Shown here one piece after another: positions 17,237-25,949 of a DNA stretch of 64,000 nucleotides (positions are counted from its first letter, which is position 1; each line of letters begins with the position of its first letter). A program made the translations under genes and the position numbers. Source of the stretch: Falsirhodobacter flavus. GTDB lineage: Bacteria; Pseudomonadota; Alphaproteobacteria; Rhodobacterales; Rhodobacteraceae. The notes below the pieces were generated by a model. That model was not told the DNA's origin, made no database searches, and saw nothing but the letters and a program-made list of their open reading frames with translations. The stretch is from NCBI GenBank assembly GCA_029846755.1, contig JARWBI010000001.1, forward strand, positions 434,001 through 498,000, given 5' to 3'.

Positions 17237-18012
17237 CGCACCCTGCGGAGTTGCAGCCAGGTCTGCCACTCCTGCTCGTCGCCGCGGAAGGCGTTGATAT
17301 CCACCTGACCCCCGATGCCGGGGATCAGGCCCGTGCCGGTATATTGCCAGAATTGCCAGTCATGGCCCGGATGCACTTCGCGCGGATGCCCCGCGACGGA
17401 CCGCAGCCAGAAGTCATGCCCGCCCACGCGCCACATCTCGTTTTCGCGGAAGAAATCGACGGTGGAATAGATGATCGGGCGCTGGCCGTAATGCGCCTCC
17501 AGCAGGGACGAGAAGCGGGCGGCCTGCATGCGAACCACCTCGGGCGGGGGGCGCAGGGTGCAGGTGCGCGAGGTCGGCGTCCATTCCATGTCCAGCACCG
17601 GGGGCAGATCGCCCTTGTGGCGCGGATAGTTGGCTATGAACCACGCCGCCTGTTCGTCCGGCGTCCGGCAGAAGTAATAGTAATGATAGGCGCTGACCGG
17701 GACATTCGCCGCGCGCGCGCCTGCCAGATGGGTCGCGAACATCGGGTCGCGGTAATCGCCGCCCTCGGTCGCCTTGACGAAGGCGAAACGCACGCCCGAT
17801 CCGCTGGCGGCGAACCAGTCCACGCTCGACTGATACCGCGCGACATCGATGCCGTGGATCGGATAGGCGGCTGGCACATGCCGTCCGCGCCAGCTCCACG
17901 GGGCGGCATCACCGAAGGGTTGGGGAATGCCGGGGACCGGCTGTGGGCCACGCCCGCCGCAGGCGGCAAGCAGCACAAGCCCGCAAAGGGCAAGCAGACG
18001 AAGGGGCGTCAT
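17233..18012 (-). CDS. GH25 lysozyme-like lipoprotein
   Basis: 259 residues. The N-terminus is a lipoprotein signal (LCGLVLLAACGG, lipobox cysteine at about 18), so the protein is probably anchored in the periplasm or outer membrane. The rest is a glycoside hydrolase family 25 domain with the expected acidic residues in HGIDVARYQ and PVLDMEWTP, and WQFWQYTGTG near the end. GH25 enzymes cut the muramic acid-N-acetylglucosamine bond of peptidoglycan. A role in wall turnover is likely; an interbacterial toxin role has no contextual support. Confidence 0.88.
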   Translation of the reverse strand: MTPLRLLALCGLVLLAACGGRGPQPVPGIPQPFGDAAPWSWRGRHVPAAYPIHGIDVARYQSSVDWFAASGSGVRFAFVKATEGGDYRDPMFATHLAGARAANVPVSAYHYYYFCRTPDEQAAWFIANYPRHKGDLPPVLDMEWTPTSRTCTLRPPPEVVRMQAARFSSLLEAHYGQRPIIYSTVDFFRENEMWRVGGHDFWLRSVAGHPREVHPGHDWQFWQYTGTGLIPGIGGQVDINAFRGDEQEWQTWLQLRRVR

Positions 18013-18082
18013 GGAAATCCTGTAAGGCGAATCATTTCCGCTTTTTCGCGTTAAATGCGCCCTTCGTCATCCGCTTTGTGGT

Positions 18083-18107
18083 CCGGCGCGCCGATTGGAC
18101 GCGCCGG
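18083..18107 (-). terminator. Hairpin after the BMP-family binding-protein gene
   Basis: CCGGCGCG and CGCGCCGG form an 8-bp perfect stem with a 9-base loop, starting 9 bases past the stop codon of the binding-protein gene. It marks the likely end of the xdhABC-transporter operon. It lacks a T-run. Confidence 0.45.
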
Positions 18108-18116
18108 GGCACGGGA

Positions 18117-19193
18117 TCACTGCGGGATGCTGCCCGTGATGCCTTCGACATAGAAGTTCATGCCAGCCAGCGTGCCGTCGTCGGGCGTCTCGCCCTCAGC
18201 CAGCCAGGCCGAACCGTCCTGCTTGTTCAGCGGGCCGGTGAACGGGTGCTGGCCGCCCGCGATGGCGTCGCGCACCGCTTCGGCGGCGGTTTTCACTTCG
18301 GCGGGGACGGCGTCGGTGATCTCGCCGATTTCGACCTCGCCCTCGGCGATCCCGGCCCAGGTCGCCTTCTGCTCATAGGTGCCGTCCAGCAGCGCGCCGA
18401 TCCGTTCGATGTAATACGGCGCCCAGTTGTCGATGATCGACGACACGCGCGGCGAGGGTTTGAACTCGCTCATGTCGGACGCCTGCCCGAAGCCGATCAC
18501 GCCCTCGGTCTTGGCGGCTTCGGCCAGCGGGGCGGTCGAATCGGTGTGTTGCAGGATCACGTCCACGCCCTGTTCGATCAGCGCCTTGGCCGCGTCGGCC
18601 TCTTTCGCCGGGTCGAACCAGGTATAGGCCCAGACGACCGACATGGTGACGTCCGGGTTCACCTTGCGCGCGGCGATGAAGCTGGAGTTGATGCCTTGGA
18701 TCACCTCGGGGATCGGGAAGGACCCGATATAGCCGATCTTGTTCGATTCGGTCATGTGGCCCGCGATGGTGCCCATGACCGCGCGGCCCTCATAGAAACG
18801 TGCGTCATAGGTGGACACGTTCGCATGGTCGCGCTTGTAGCCGGTGGCGTGTTCGAACTTCACGTTCGGGAACTTGGCCGCGACGTTGTTCGTCTGGTCC
18901 ATGTAACCGAACGAGGTCGTGAAGATGATGTTGCAGCCTGACAGCGCCATCTGGGTCAGAACGCGTTCGGCGTCCGCACCCTCGGGCACCGATTCCTGAT
19001 AGGTGGAGGCGTCGACGCGGTCGCCGAATTCCTCGATCACCGCAAGACGGCCCTGATCGTGCTGATACGTCCAGCCGCCGTCGCCGATCGGGCCGACATA
19101 GACGAAGCAGGCCTTGACCTTGTCCATCCCCTGCGCCGAGGCGCCGCCCGCGATGGCCAGCACCGCCGCGGTGGCAAGAAGCAGTTTCTTCAT
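18117..19193 (-). CDS. BMP-family ABC transporter substrate-binding protein (purine/nucleoside type)
   Basis: 358 residues with a Sec signal peptide (cleavage around GASA-Q, residue 20). It belongs to the BMP/PnrA family of periplasmic binding proteins, which bind purine nucleosides or nucleobases, as shown by GPIGDGGWTYQHDQGRLAVI and the central KIGYIGSFPIPEVIQGINSF-like segment. There is no lipobox cysteine, unlike the lipoprotein members of Gram-positive bacteria. It is the last gene of a minus-strand run beginning with xdhA, 22 bases after the second permease. That linkage points to hypoxanthine, xanthine or a purine nucleoside as the ligand (inference). Confidence 0.88.
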   Translation of the reverse strand: MKKLLLATAAVLAIAGGASAQGMDKVKACFVYVGPIGDGGWTYQHDQGRLAVIEEFGDRVDASTYQESVPEGADAERVLTQMALSGCNIIFTTSFGYMDQTNNVAAKFPNVKFEHATGYKRDHANVSTYDARFYEGRAVMGTIAGHMTESNKIGYIGSFPIPEVIQGINSSFIAARKVNPDVTMSVVWAYTWFDPAKEADAAKALIEQGVDVILQHTDSTAPLAEAAKTEGVIGFGQASDMSEFKPSPRVSSIIDNWAPYYIERIGALLDGTYEQKATWAGIAEGEVEIGEITDAVPAEVKTAAEAVRDAIAGGQHPFTGPLNKQDGSAWLAEGETPDDGTLAGMNFYVEGITGSIPQ

Positions 19194-19215
19194 TGTTAAC
19201 TCCCCAAGGAAAGCC

Positions 19216-20148
19216 TCAGCGCGAGGCGTGAAAATTCTTGCCCAAGGCGGCAGGTGCGGCAGCAGCGATCCGCCCGCGCCCCGAGGACATGATGACCAAT
19301 ACCAGTATCGTTATCAGGTAGGGCGACATCGACAAATACTCGACCGGGATTCGCGCGCCCGCTGCCTGAAGGTTCAGTTGCAGCACCGTGATGCCGCCGA
19401 AAAGATAGGCACCCAGCAGCACGCGCCACGGCTTCCAGCTGGCGAAGACGACGATGGCCAGCGCGATCCAGCCCGCGCCGGATGTGATCCCATCGGTCCA
19501 TTGCGGCACGCGGATCAGGCTGACATAGGCGCCGCCAAGCCCCGCCATCGCGCCGCCGAAGCAGATCGCCAGCACCCGGATGCGCCGCACCTTGTAGCCC
19601 AGCGCATGGGCCGCATCGTGGTTTTCCCCGACGGCGCGCAGGATCAGGCCGATGCGGGTAAATTTCAGCACCGCCCATGTCGCCGCGACCATCAGCAGAG
19701 AGAAATAGACCATCCAGTCATGCCGGAACAGGATGCGCCCGATCACCGGAATATCTGCCAGCGGCCCGAAGGGCAGCGCCCCGGTCAGCGGCGGGCGGAT
19801 GCCGACATAGCCCTGGCCGATCAGGCTGGACAGGCCCAGCCCGAACAGCGTCAGCGCCAGCCCCGTCGCCACCTGATTGGCCAGCAGATATTGCGTCAGC
19901 AGCGCAAAGACGAGGCTGAGGATCGCGCCACCCGCCGCCCCGCCAAGGAACCCGGCAAGGGGGCTGCCGGTGTTCACGGCGACGGCAAAGCCCATGACGG
20001 CGCCGATAATCATCATCCCCTCGACCCCGAGGTTCAGAACGCCGGCCTTTTCGACCACCAATTCGCCCAGCGCGGCCAGCATGATCGGCACCGACGCGAC
20101 CATCAGCGAGGCGATCAGGACTGCGGGATTGATGCCACCAAGATCCAT
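19216..20148 (-). CDS. ABC transporter permease, BMP-associated (second)
   Basis: 310 residues, about eight membrane helices, of the BPD_transp_2 (branched-chain/ribose-type) permease family. The conserved EKAGVLNLGVEGMMIIGAVM segment near residues 30-50 is the hallmark of nucleoside/BMP permeases. The ATG at 20148 overlaps the stop of the first permease (TGATG), so the two are coupled and form a heterodimeric channel. A longer frame to 20469 has no support. Confidence 0.9.
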   Translation of the reverse strand: MDLGGINPAVLIASLMVASVPIMLAALGELVVEKAGVLNLGVEGMMIIGAVMGFAVAVNTGSPLAGFLGGAAGGAILSLVFALLTQYLLANQVATGLALTLFGLGLSSLIGQGYVGIRPPLTGALPFGPLADIPVIGRILFRHDWMVYFSLLMVAATWAVLKFTRIGLILRAVGENHDAAHALGYKVRRIRVLAICFGGAMAGLGGAYVSLIRVPQWTDGITSGAGWIALAIVVFASWKPWRVLLGAYLFGGITVLQLNLQAAGARIPVEYLSMSPYLITILVLVIMSSGRGRIAAAAPAALGKNFHASR

Positions 20149-21227
20149 CACTTTGCCCCCCCAAGACGGATGCGGTAATTCGACAGAAGATCGACAGCCA
20201 GCAGGAAGAACAGCAGCATCCCCTGAAACGCCTGAATGGCGGCGGCGGGAAGGCCCAGCATGAACTGCGCAAGCTCTCCGCCAATGTAAGTCAGCGCCAT
20301 CAGAAGCCCCGCGAGCAGGATGCCCACCGGATTCAGGCGACCAAGGAAGGCTACGATGATCGCGGTGAAGCCGTAACCCGAGGCGAAGTCGATGCTGATC
20401 TGGCCCGCCGGACCCGACACCTCGAACAGCCCCGCCAGCCCGGCCAGCGCCCCCGATATGCCAAGGCACAGGATCACCAGCCGCGTGGGCGAGACGCCCG
20501 CATATCGCGCGGCGCGCGGCGCTTGCCCCGCCAGCCGGATCGAAAAGCCCAGCATGTGCCGTTGCAGCAGGATATAGGCGAAAATCACCGCGATGAACGC
20601 CGCGACCACGCCCCAGTGCATCCCGGTGCCTGCGATAAGTTCCGGGTTCGCGGCGGCGGGATATTGCGAAAGGTTCCGCGATCCGGGAAAGCCGCCGCCT
20701 TGCGGGTTGCGCAGCGCGCCCAGCGCCATCGAAGACAGCAGCGATTGCGCGACATAGACCAGCAGCAGGCTGACCAGTATTTCATTGGTGCGGAAGGCCG
20801 TCCGCAGCACCGCCGGGATCATCGCCCATAGCAGCCCGCCAATCGCCCCGGAGATCACCATCAGCGGAAAGATGAACCACGCCTCGGTCGGGTAGAACGC
20901 CAGCCCGACCGCCGCGCCGGTGATCGCGCCGACGATGTATTGCCCCTCGGCCCCGATGTTCCAGATGCCCGCGCGAAAGCCCAAGCTGAGGCCAACCGCG
21001 ATCAGGATCAGCGGCCCCGCCTTCACCAGCAGTTGCGGGCGCGAATAGGCGGCGAATTGCGGGTTGAACAGCGGGTCCCAGAAGATGGTGCGGATCGCCT
21101 CGACGGGGTTCTTGCCAAGGATGGCGAACATGATGCCGCCCGCGATCATCGTCAGCACCACAGCCAGCAGCGGCGTCGCCATGCCCCATGCGCGCGACGG
21201 CGAGGCGCGTTTCTCAAGCCTCAGCAT
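20148..21227 (-). CDS. ABC transporter permease, BMP-associated (first)
   Basis: 359 residues, strongly hydrophobic, same family as its neighbour, with the equivalent FRAGIWNIGAEGQYIVGAIT segment near residue 90. The start at 21227 has GGAGG 7 bases upstream, inside the 3' end of the ATPase gene (14-base overlap). It pairs with the second permease to form the membrane channel of the proposed purine importer. Confidence 0.9.
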   Translation of the reverse strand: MLRLEKRASPSRAWGMATPLLAVVLTMIAGGIMFAILGKNPVEAIRTIFWDPLFNPQFAAYSRPQLLVKAGPLILIAVGLSLGFRAGIWNIGAEGQYIVGAITGAAVGLAFYPTEAWFIFPLMVISGAIGGLLWAMIPAVLRTAFRTNEILVSLLLVYVAQSLLSSMALGALRNPQGGGFPGSRNLSQYPAAANPELIAGTGMHWGVVAAFIAVIFAYILLQRHMLGFSIRLAGQAPRAARYAGVSPTRLVILCLGISGALAGLAGLFEVSGPAGQISIDFASGYGFTAIIVAFLGRLNPVGILLAGLLMALTYIGGELAQFMLGLPAAAIQAFQGMLLFFLLAVDLLSNYRIRLGGAK

Positions 21228-22740
21228 GGGCCACCTCCATTCCATGCGCGCCGCCCATCATCAGACCGATCTGATCCATGGTCAGCCCTTGCGTCGGGCG
21301 CGGCGCGGTCAGCCGCCCCTCGTTCAGCGCGGCGAAGCTGTCGGCGATCTCCAAGAGCTCGTCCAGATCTTGCGAGATGACGACCACCGCTGCCCCATCC
21401 GCAGCCCGGTCGATGATCGCCTGCCGGATCGACGCCGCGGCCGAGGCGTCGACGCCCCATGTCGGCTGGTTGATGACGATGACGGTGGGGGCCTGCGACA
21501 ACTCGCGCCCTACCACGAATTTCTGGAGGTTCCCGCCCGAAAGCGAGCGGGCCGCGACATCGGTTCCCGGCGTGCGCACATCGAACTGCTGCACGATTCC
21601 TTCGGCGAAACGGCGCGCACCCGCCCAGTCGATGAAGCCGCTTTTCGTCAGCCCCTTACGGACCGAGCCGGAGAGAAGCGCGTTTTCCACAAGGCTCATG
21701 TCCGGCGCTGCCGCGTGACCCAGACGTTCCTCGGGTGCGGACACCATGCCCGCCTTGCGGCGCTGGATCGGACCCGCCGCACCGACCGGCACACCCGCAA
21801 TCTTCACGGCCGAGGGCGAGGTCCGCAATTCACCGTTCAGCGCCAGAAGCAATTCGTCCTGACCGTTGCCCGCAACCCCGGCAATGCCCAGCACCTCGCC
21901 CTTGCGAACGGTGAAGGCAACGTTCTTCAGCGCGGTGCCGAACGGGATCGGAGAGGCGACCGACAGCCCCGTGACCTCCAGCGCGACATCGCCCTTGGGC
22001 TTGGCAGACCGTTCGGGCGGGGTCAGGACGGTGCCGACCATCAGCTCGGCCAGTTCCCGCGCCGTCTTCTCGCGCGGGGTGCAGGTGGCGACCACCTTGC
22101 CGCGCCGAAGGATCGTCGCCTCGTCGCACAGGCTGCGGATCTCCTCCAGCTTGTGGCTGATATAGAGGATCGCAGTGCCTTCGCGGGCCAGTTGCCGAAG
22201 AGTCTGGAACAGGATGTCCACCTCTTGCGGGGTCAGCACCGATGTCGGCTCGTCCATGATAAGCAGCTTGGGGTCCTGGAGCAGACATCGGATGATCTCC
22301 ACCCGCTGCCGCTCTCCGGCGGAAAGATCGCCCACCATGCGGTCCGGGTCCAAGGGCAGGCCGTAATCCTGCGAGACCTTGCGGATCCGCGCGGCAAGCT
22401 CGCGCAGCTTCGGCGGGGCCTCCATGCCCAACGCGACGTTTTCCGCGACCGAAAGCGCATCGAACAGCGAGAAATGCTGGAACACCATAGCCACGCCCAG
22501 GGACCGCGCGACCGAAGGCTCTGCCGGGGCGTAATCCTGCCCGCGCAGGCTCATCCACCCGGAATCGGGTTTCACGAGGCCATAGATCATCTTGACCAGC
22601 GTGGATTTGCCTGCCCCATTCTCGCCCAGAAGCGCGTGAACCTCGCCGGGGCGGATGCGGAAGGATACGTCGCTATTGGCCACCACGCCGGGATAGGCCT
22701 TGGTCAGGCCCTCCACGGTCAGTAATTCGCTCCCCGTCAT
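21214..22740 (-). CDS. Duplicated ABC transporter ATPase (RbsA/NupO type)
   Basis: 508 residues with two nucleotide-binding domains. The first has a full Walker A (GENGAGKSTLV), signature LSAGERQRVEIIRCLL and Walker B LLIMDEPTSVLT. The second has the degenerate Walker A region AGVAGNGQDELLLAL and signature LSGGNLQKFVVGRELS, as usual in sugar- and nucleoside-type importers of this class. It energises uptake by the two permeases. Its 5' end lies within the last 68 bases of xdhC, a long same-strand overlap. No ribosome-binding site decides the start clearly; the ATG at 22740 gives the expected N-terminus. Confidence 0.9.
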   Translation of the reverse strand: MTGSELLTVEGLTKAYPGVVANSDVSFRIRPGEVHALLGENGAGKSTLVKMIYGLVKPDSGWMSLRGQDYAPAEPSVARSLGVAMVFQHFSLFDALSVAENVALGMEAPPKLRELAARIRKVSQDYGLPLDPDRMVGDLSAGERQRVEIIRCLLQDPKLLIMDEPTSVLTPQEVDILFQTLRQLAREGTAILYISHKLEEIRSLCDEATILRRGKVVATCTPREKTARELAELMVGTVLTPPERSAKPKGDVALEVTGLSVASPIPFGTALKNVAFTVRKGEVLGIAGVAGNGQDELLLALNGELRTSPSAVKIAGVPVGAAGPIQRRKAGMVSAPEERLGHAAAPDMSLVENALLSGSVRKGLTKSGFIDWAGARRFAEGIVQQFDVRTPGTDVAARSLSGGNLQKFVVGRELSQAPTVIVINQPTWGVDASAAASIRQAIIDRAADGAAVVVISQDLDELLEIADSFAALNEGRLTAPRPTQGLTMDQIGLMMGGAHGMEVAHAEA

Positions 22741-23620
22741 CCGCGATCTCCGTCTCGGCTTTGTTTTTGTTCAATAGTTGCGCTGCCACGCCAATGGCAA
22801 TGGCTTGCGGGTGTTTTCCAAGGGCAGTGTCACCTATGGGACATGTGATCCGGTCCGGGTCATGGCCCAGCGCGGCAAGGCGGCTTCGGAACCGCGCCCA
22901 TTTGGTCTGCGACCCGATCAGCCCGGCAAAGGCGAAGCCGCGGCCCAGAAGGCGATGGCATATTTCCAGATCCAGCGCGTGGGAATAGGTCAGGATCAGA
23001 TGCTCGGCCTCTTGCGGCGCATGCAGCACCAGCCGCGCGGGATCGGCGGCCCAGAGGCGGGTCGCGTCGGTGCGTTCGGGAAAGCGGTCCTCGGACGTGT
23101 CGATCCATGTGATCGCGAAACCGGGCAGGGGCGCGATCACACCCACCAGCGCGCGGCCCACATGGCCCGCGCCCCAGATCCACAGGTCGCGTTCGGTCCG
23201 CGCCTCGGGTTCGACCATCCAACCCTGGACCAGTCCGGGCAGGGGCATCACGCCCTGATTGCGGGCGATGGCGACCATCCGCTTCACCGCCAGCGGCATC
23301 TGCCCCGGCCCCCGCGCGATCACAGGGCCGTCCGGCACCGCGTCGTAGCTTTCGGTCAGCAGCGTCACCGCCCCGCCGCAGCATTGGCCCAGCGCGGGGC
23401 CAAGCGCGTGGCGCGTCAGCCCGGTGCGGCCCGCCCGCGCCGCGCGGATCGCCTCCCATTCCAGTGCGCCGCCGCCGATGGTGCCAAGGGTGCCGCCGTC
23501 CCAGACCAGCATCGCCGCCCCCACCTCGCGCGGGGACGATCCGTCATGGGCGGCGATGACGACGCGCTTCACCGGACCATGCGCCGCGATGGCGGCCGCA
23601 AGGGCTGCGCGGTCAAACAT
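22673..23620 (-). CDS. xdhC: Xanthine dehydrogenase accessory protein XdhC
   Basis: 315 residues. XdhC binds molybdenum cofactor, promotes its sulfuration and inserts it into XdhB. N-terminal XdhC/CoxI features are present (AHDGSSPREVGAAMLV and GTIGGGALEWEA), with LGQCCGGAVTLL carrying the Cys pair. The C-terminal Rossmann-like part contains WIWGAGHVGRALVG and GKHPQAIAIGVAAQLL. After that last motif, where the family usually ends, the chain runs on for about 30 polar residues that overlap the ABC ATPase gene. Its ATG lies 6 bases inside the xdhB 3' end. Confidence 0.93.
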   Translation of the reverse strand: MFDRAALAAAIAAHGPVKRVVIAAHDGSSPREVGAAMLVWDGGTLGTIGGGALEWEAIRAARAGRTGLTRHALGPALGQCCGGAVTLLTESYDAVPDGPVIARGPGQMPLAVKRMVAIARNQGVMPLPGLVQGWMVEPEARTERDLWIWGAGHVGRALVGVIAPLPGFAITWIDTSEDRFPERTDATRLWAADPARLVLHAPQEAEHLILTYSHALDLEICHRLLGRGFAFAGLIGSQTKWARFRSRLAALGHDPDRITCPIGDTALGKHPQAIAIGVAAQLLNKNKAETEIADDGERITDRGGPDQGLSRRGGQ

Positions 23621-25949
23621 GGCCCAGCGCCTTCAGGATGCGTTCGGGCGTCGCCGGTGCGTCCAGCGCCGGATACCGCGCCCCGCAAGACGCTATCGCG
23701 TCCGAGATCGCCATGAACGCCGAAATCCCCAGCATGAAGGGCGGCTCGCCCACCGCCTTGGACCTGCCGATGCTGTTCTCGGGATTCGGGCGTTCCCAAA
23801 GCGCCACGCGGAAATCGCGCGGGCGGTCGGAACAGGCAGGAATCTTGTAGGTCGATGGCGCATGGGTCCGCAGGCGGCCCTTGTCGTCCCAGACCAGTTC
23901 CTCGGTCGTCAGCCAGCCCGCACCCTGAACGTATCCGCCCTCGATCTGGCCGATGTCCAGCGCGGGGTTCAGGCTGCTGCCGGTGTCGTGCAGGATGTCG
24001 GTGCGCAGGATGCGGTTCTCGCCCGTCAGGGTGTCGATCACCACCTCGGTCACGGCGGCGCCATAGGCGAAATAGAAGAACGGTCGGCCCTGTCCGCGCA
24101 GACGGTCCCAAGTGATCTTTGGCGTGGCATAATAGCCGGTCGCCGACAGCGAAACGCGGGCCTGATAGGCGCGGGCCGCAGCCTCGGCGAAGCTCATGTC
24201 GGCATCCGCCGTCCGCACGCGCCCGTTCGCGAAGGTTGCGCCGCCGAAGTGGTCGCTGATCCGATCCCGCAACGTCTCGCAAGCCGCCTTGACCGCCATG
24301 CCGTTCAGGTCCGACCCCGAGGATGCGGCGGTGGCGGAGGTGTTCGGCACCTTGCCCGTGTCGGTGGCGGTGATCTTGACGGCGCTGGTGTCGATCCCGA
24401 ACACGCCCGCGGCGACCTGCGCGACCTTCTGGAACAGCCCTTGCCCCATCTCTGTCCCGCCATGGTTCAGATGGACCGAGCCGTCCTGATACACATGCAC
24501 CAGCGCCCCGGCTTGATTGAGCCATGTCAGCGTGAACGAAATCCCGAACTTCACCGGTGTCAGCGCGATGCCGCGTTTCAGGATCGGGCTGCCTGCGTTC
24601 CATTCCGCGATCGCCTTGCGGCGGGCGCGATAGTCCGACGTCCGCGTCAGTTCCGCGCAAAGCTCGTGGCCGATGAAATCCTCTACCGGCATGTGATAGG
24701 GGGTGGTCTGCGCCGTGCCGGGGTCGGGCTTCGGCGCGGTATGCGGCACGCCTTCGGCGGCTTGCGAGGTCAGCTCCGGCGTCGTCGCCACCGGATGCTG
24801 CGGTGCGGGATTGGGCGCATGGCCCATCGCGCGGTAGAAGTTGACGCGGCGCACTTCCAGCGGGTCCATGCCAAGGGTGTGGGCGATGTGGTCGATCACC
24901 CGCTCGATCCCGATGACGCCTTGCGGGCCGCCGAAGCCGCGATAGGCGGTGGCGGATTGGGTGTTGGTGCGCAGACGGTGGCTTTCGATCCGCACGGCGG
25001 GCAGGAAATAGGCGTTGTCGGCATGCAGCATCGCGCGGTCCGCGACGGGCAGCGACAGGTCCTGCGACCAGCCGCAGCGGAACAGGTGTCGGAACTCGAC
25101 CCCCGTGATGCGGCCATCGTCGTCGAACCCTGCGCGGTATTCAATACGAAGATCGTGGCGCTTGCCGGTAATCATCATGTCGTCATCGCGGTCGTAACGC
25201 ATCTTGCAGGGCTTGCCCGTCAGACGCGCCGCGATGGCGCAGGCGATGGCCAGCGCGTTGCCCTGCGATTCCTTGCCGCCAAAGCCGCCGCCCATGCGCC
25301 GAACCTCCACCCGCACGGCATTCATGGGGACGTGCAGGGCATGGGCGACCTTGTGCTGAATTTCCGTCGGGTGCTGGGTGGAACTGTGGACGACCATATC
25401 CCCACCCTCTTGCGGCAGAGCCAGCGCGACCTGTCCTTCAAGATAGAAATGCTCCTGCCCACCGACCTCCATCTGCCCCTCGACATAGTGGGGCGCATCG
25501 TTGAACTCGCCTTTCTGCCAGATCACGGGGCCTTGTTCGAAGCGGGTGTTCGCGGCCATCGCCTCGTCCACCGTCAGGATCGCGGGCAGTTCGGCGTATT
25601 CGATCTTGCCCAGACGTGCGGCCTTGCGCGCCGCAAGATGGCTGGTCGCGACCACGATGAACAAGGGCTGGCCCACGTAATGCACGCGCCCCACGGCCAA
25701 AAGTGGCTCGTCATGCACCGAAGGGGAGCAATCCGGCATTGGGTCGAGGTCGGCGATCACTGCGACGACCCCCTCCGCCGCCCGCACCGCAGAAAGGTCC
25801 ATCGCTGTGATGTCGCCATGCGCCACGGTGGACAGGCCGAAGGCCAGATGCAGGCTGCCGCGCGGGGTGGGAATATCGTCGATATACCGCGCCTGTCCGG
25901 TGACATGCAGCGGGGCGGCGTCGTGGGGAAGGGGTTTGCCCATGCTCAT
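23613..25949 (-). CDS. xdhB: Xanthine dehydrogenase molybdenum-binding subunit
   Basis: 778 residues, standard for bacterial XdhB. It hydroxylates hypoxanthine and xanthine to urate at the molybdenum centre. Mo-cofactor motifs are visible: [23 protein letters not shown], the catalytic-Glu region [12 protein letters not shown] near the C-terminus, and [15 protein letters not shown]. The N-terminus has [17 protein letters not shown] typical of the family. GGAGG lies 7 bases before the ATG at 25949, which overlaps the xdhA stop (ATGA). A frame extension to 26891 runs inside xdhA and is spurious. Confidence 0.95.
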   Translation of the reverse strand: MSMGKPLPHDAAPLHVTGQARYIDDIPTPRGSLHLAFGLSTVAHGDITAMDLSAVRAAEGVVAVIADLDPMPDCSPSVHDEPLLAVGRVHYVGQPLFIVVATSHLAARKAARLGKIEYAELPAILTVDEAMAANTRFEQGPVIWQKGEFNDAPHYVEGQMEVGGQEHFYLEGQVALALPQEGGDMVVHSSTQHPTEIQHKVAHALHVPMNAVRVEVRRMGGGFGGKESQGNALAIACAIAARLTGKPCKMRYDRDDDMMITGKRHDLRIEYRAGFDDDGRITGVEFRHLFRCGWSQDLSLPVADRAMLHADNAYFLPAVRIESHRLRTNTQSATAYRGFGGPQGVIGIERVIDHIAHTLGMDPLEVRRVNFYRAMGHAPNPAPQHPVATTPELTSQAAEGVPHTAPKPDPGTAQTTPYHMPVEDFIGHELCAELTRTSDYRARRKAIAEWNAGSPILKRGIALTPVKFGISFTLTWLNQAGALVHVYQDGSVHLNHGGTEMGQGLFQKVAQVAAGVFGIDTSAVKITATDTGKVPNTSATAASSGSDLNGMAVKAACETLRDRISDHFGGATFANGRVRTADADMSFAEAAARAYQARVSLSATGYYATPKITWDRLRGQGRPFFYFAYGAAVTEVVIDTLTGENRILRTDILHDTGSSLNPALDIGQIEGGYVQGAGWLTTEELVWDDKGRLRTHAPSTYKIPACSDRPRDFRVALWERPNPENSIGRSKAVGEPPFMLGISAFMAISDAIASCGARYPALDAPATPERILKALGHV

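Noticed and set aside
14738-17269. Long antisense open frame of 843 codons opposite the dehydrogenase gene
   Set aside because: High-GC third-position bias produces long antisense frames. The product has no recognisable domain, while the plus-strand protein is a clear family member. The same holds for antisense frames at 28943-31021 and 53262-55397.
17233-18012. GH25 protein as an antibacterial toxin
   Set aside because: It has a lipoprotein signal but no immunity gene or secretion-linked domain beside it, so cell-wall turnover is simpler.
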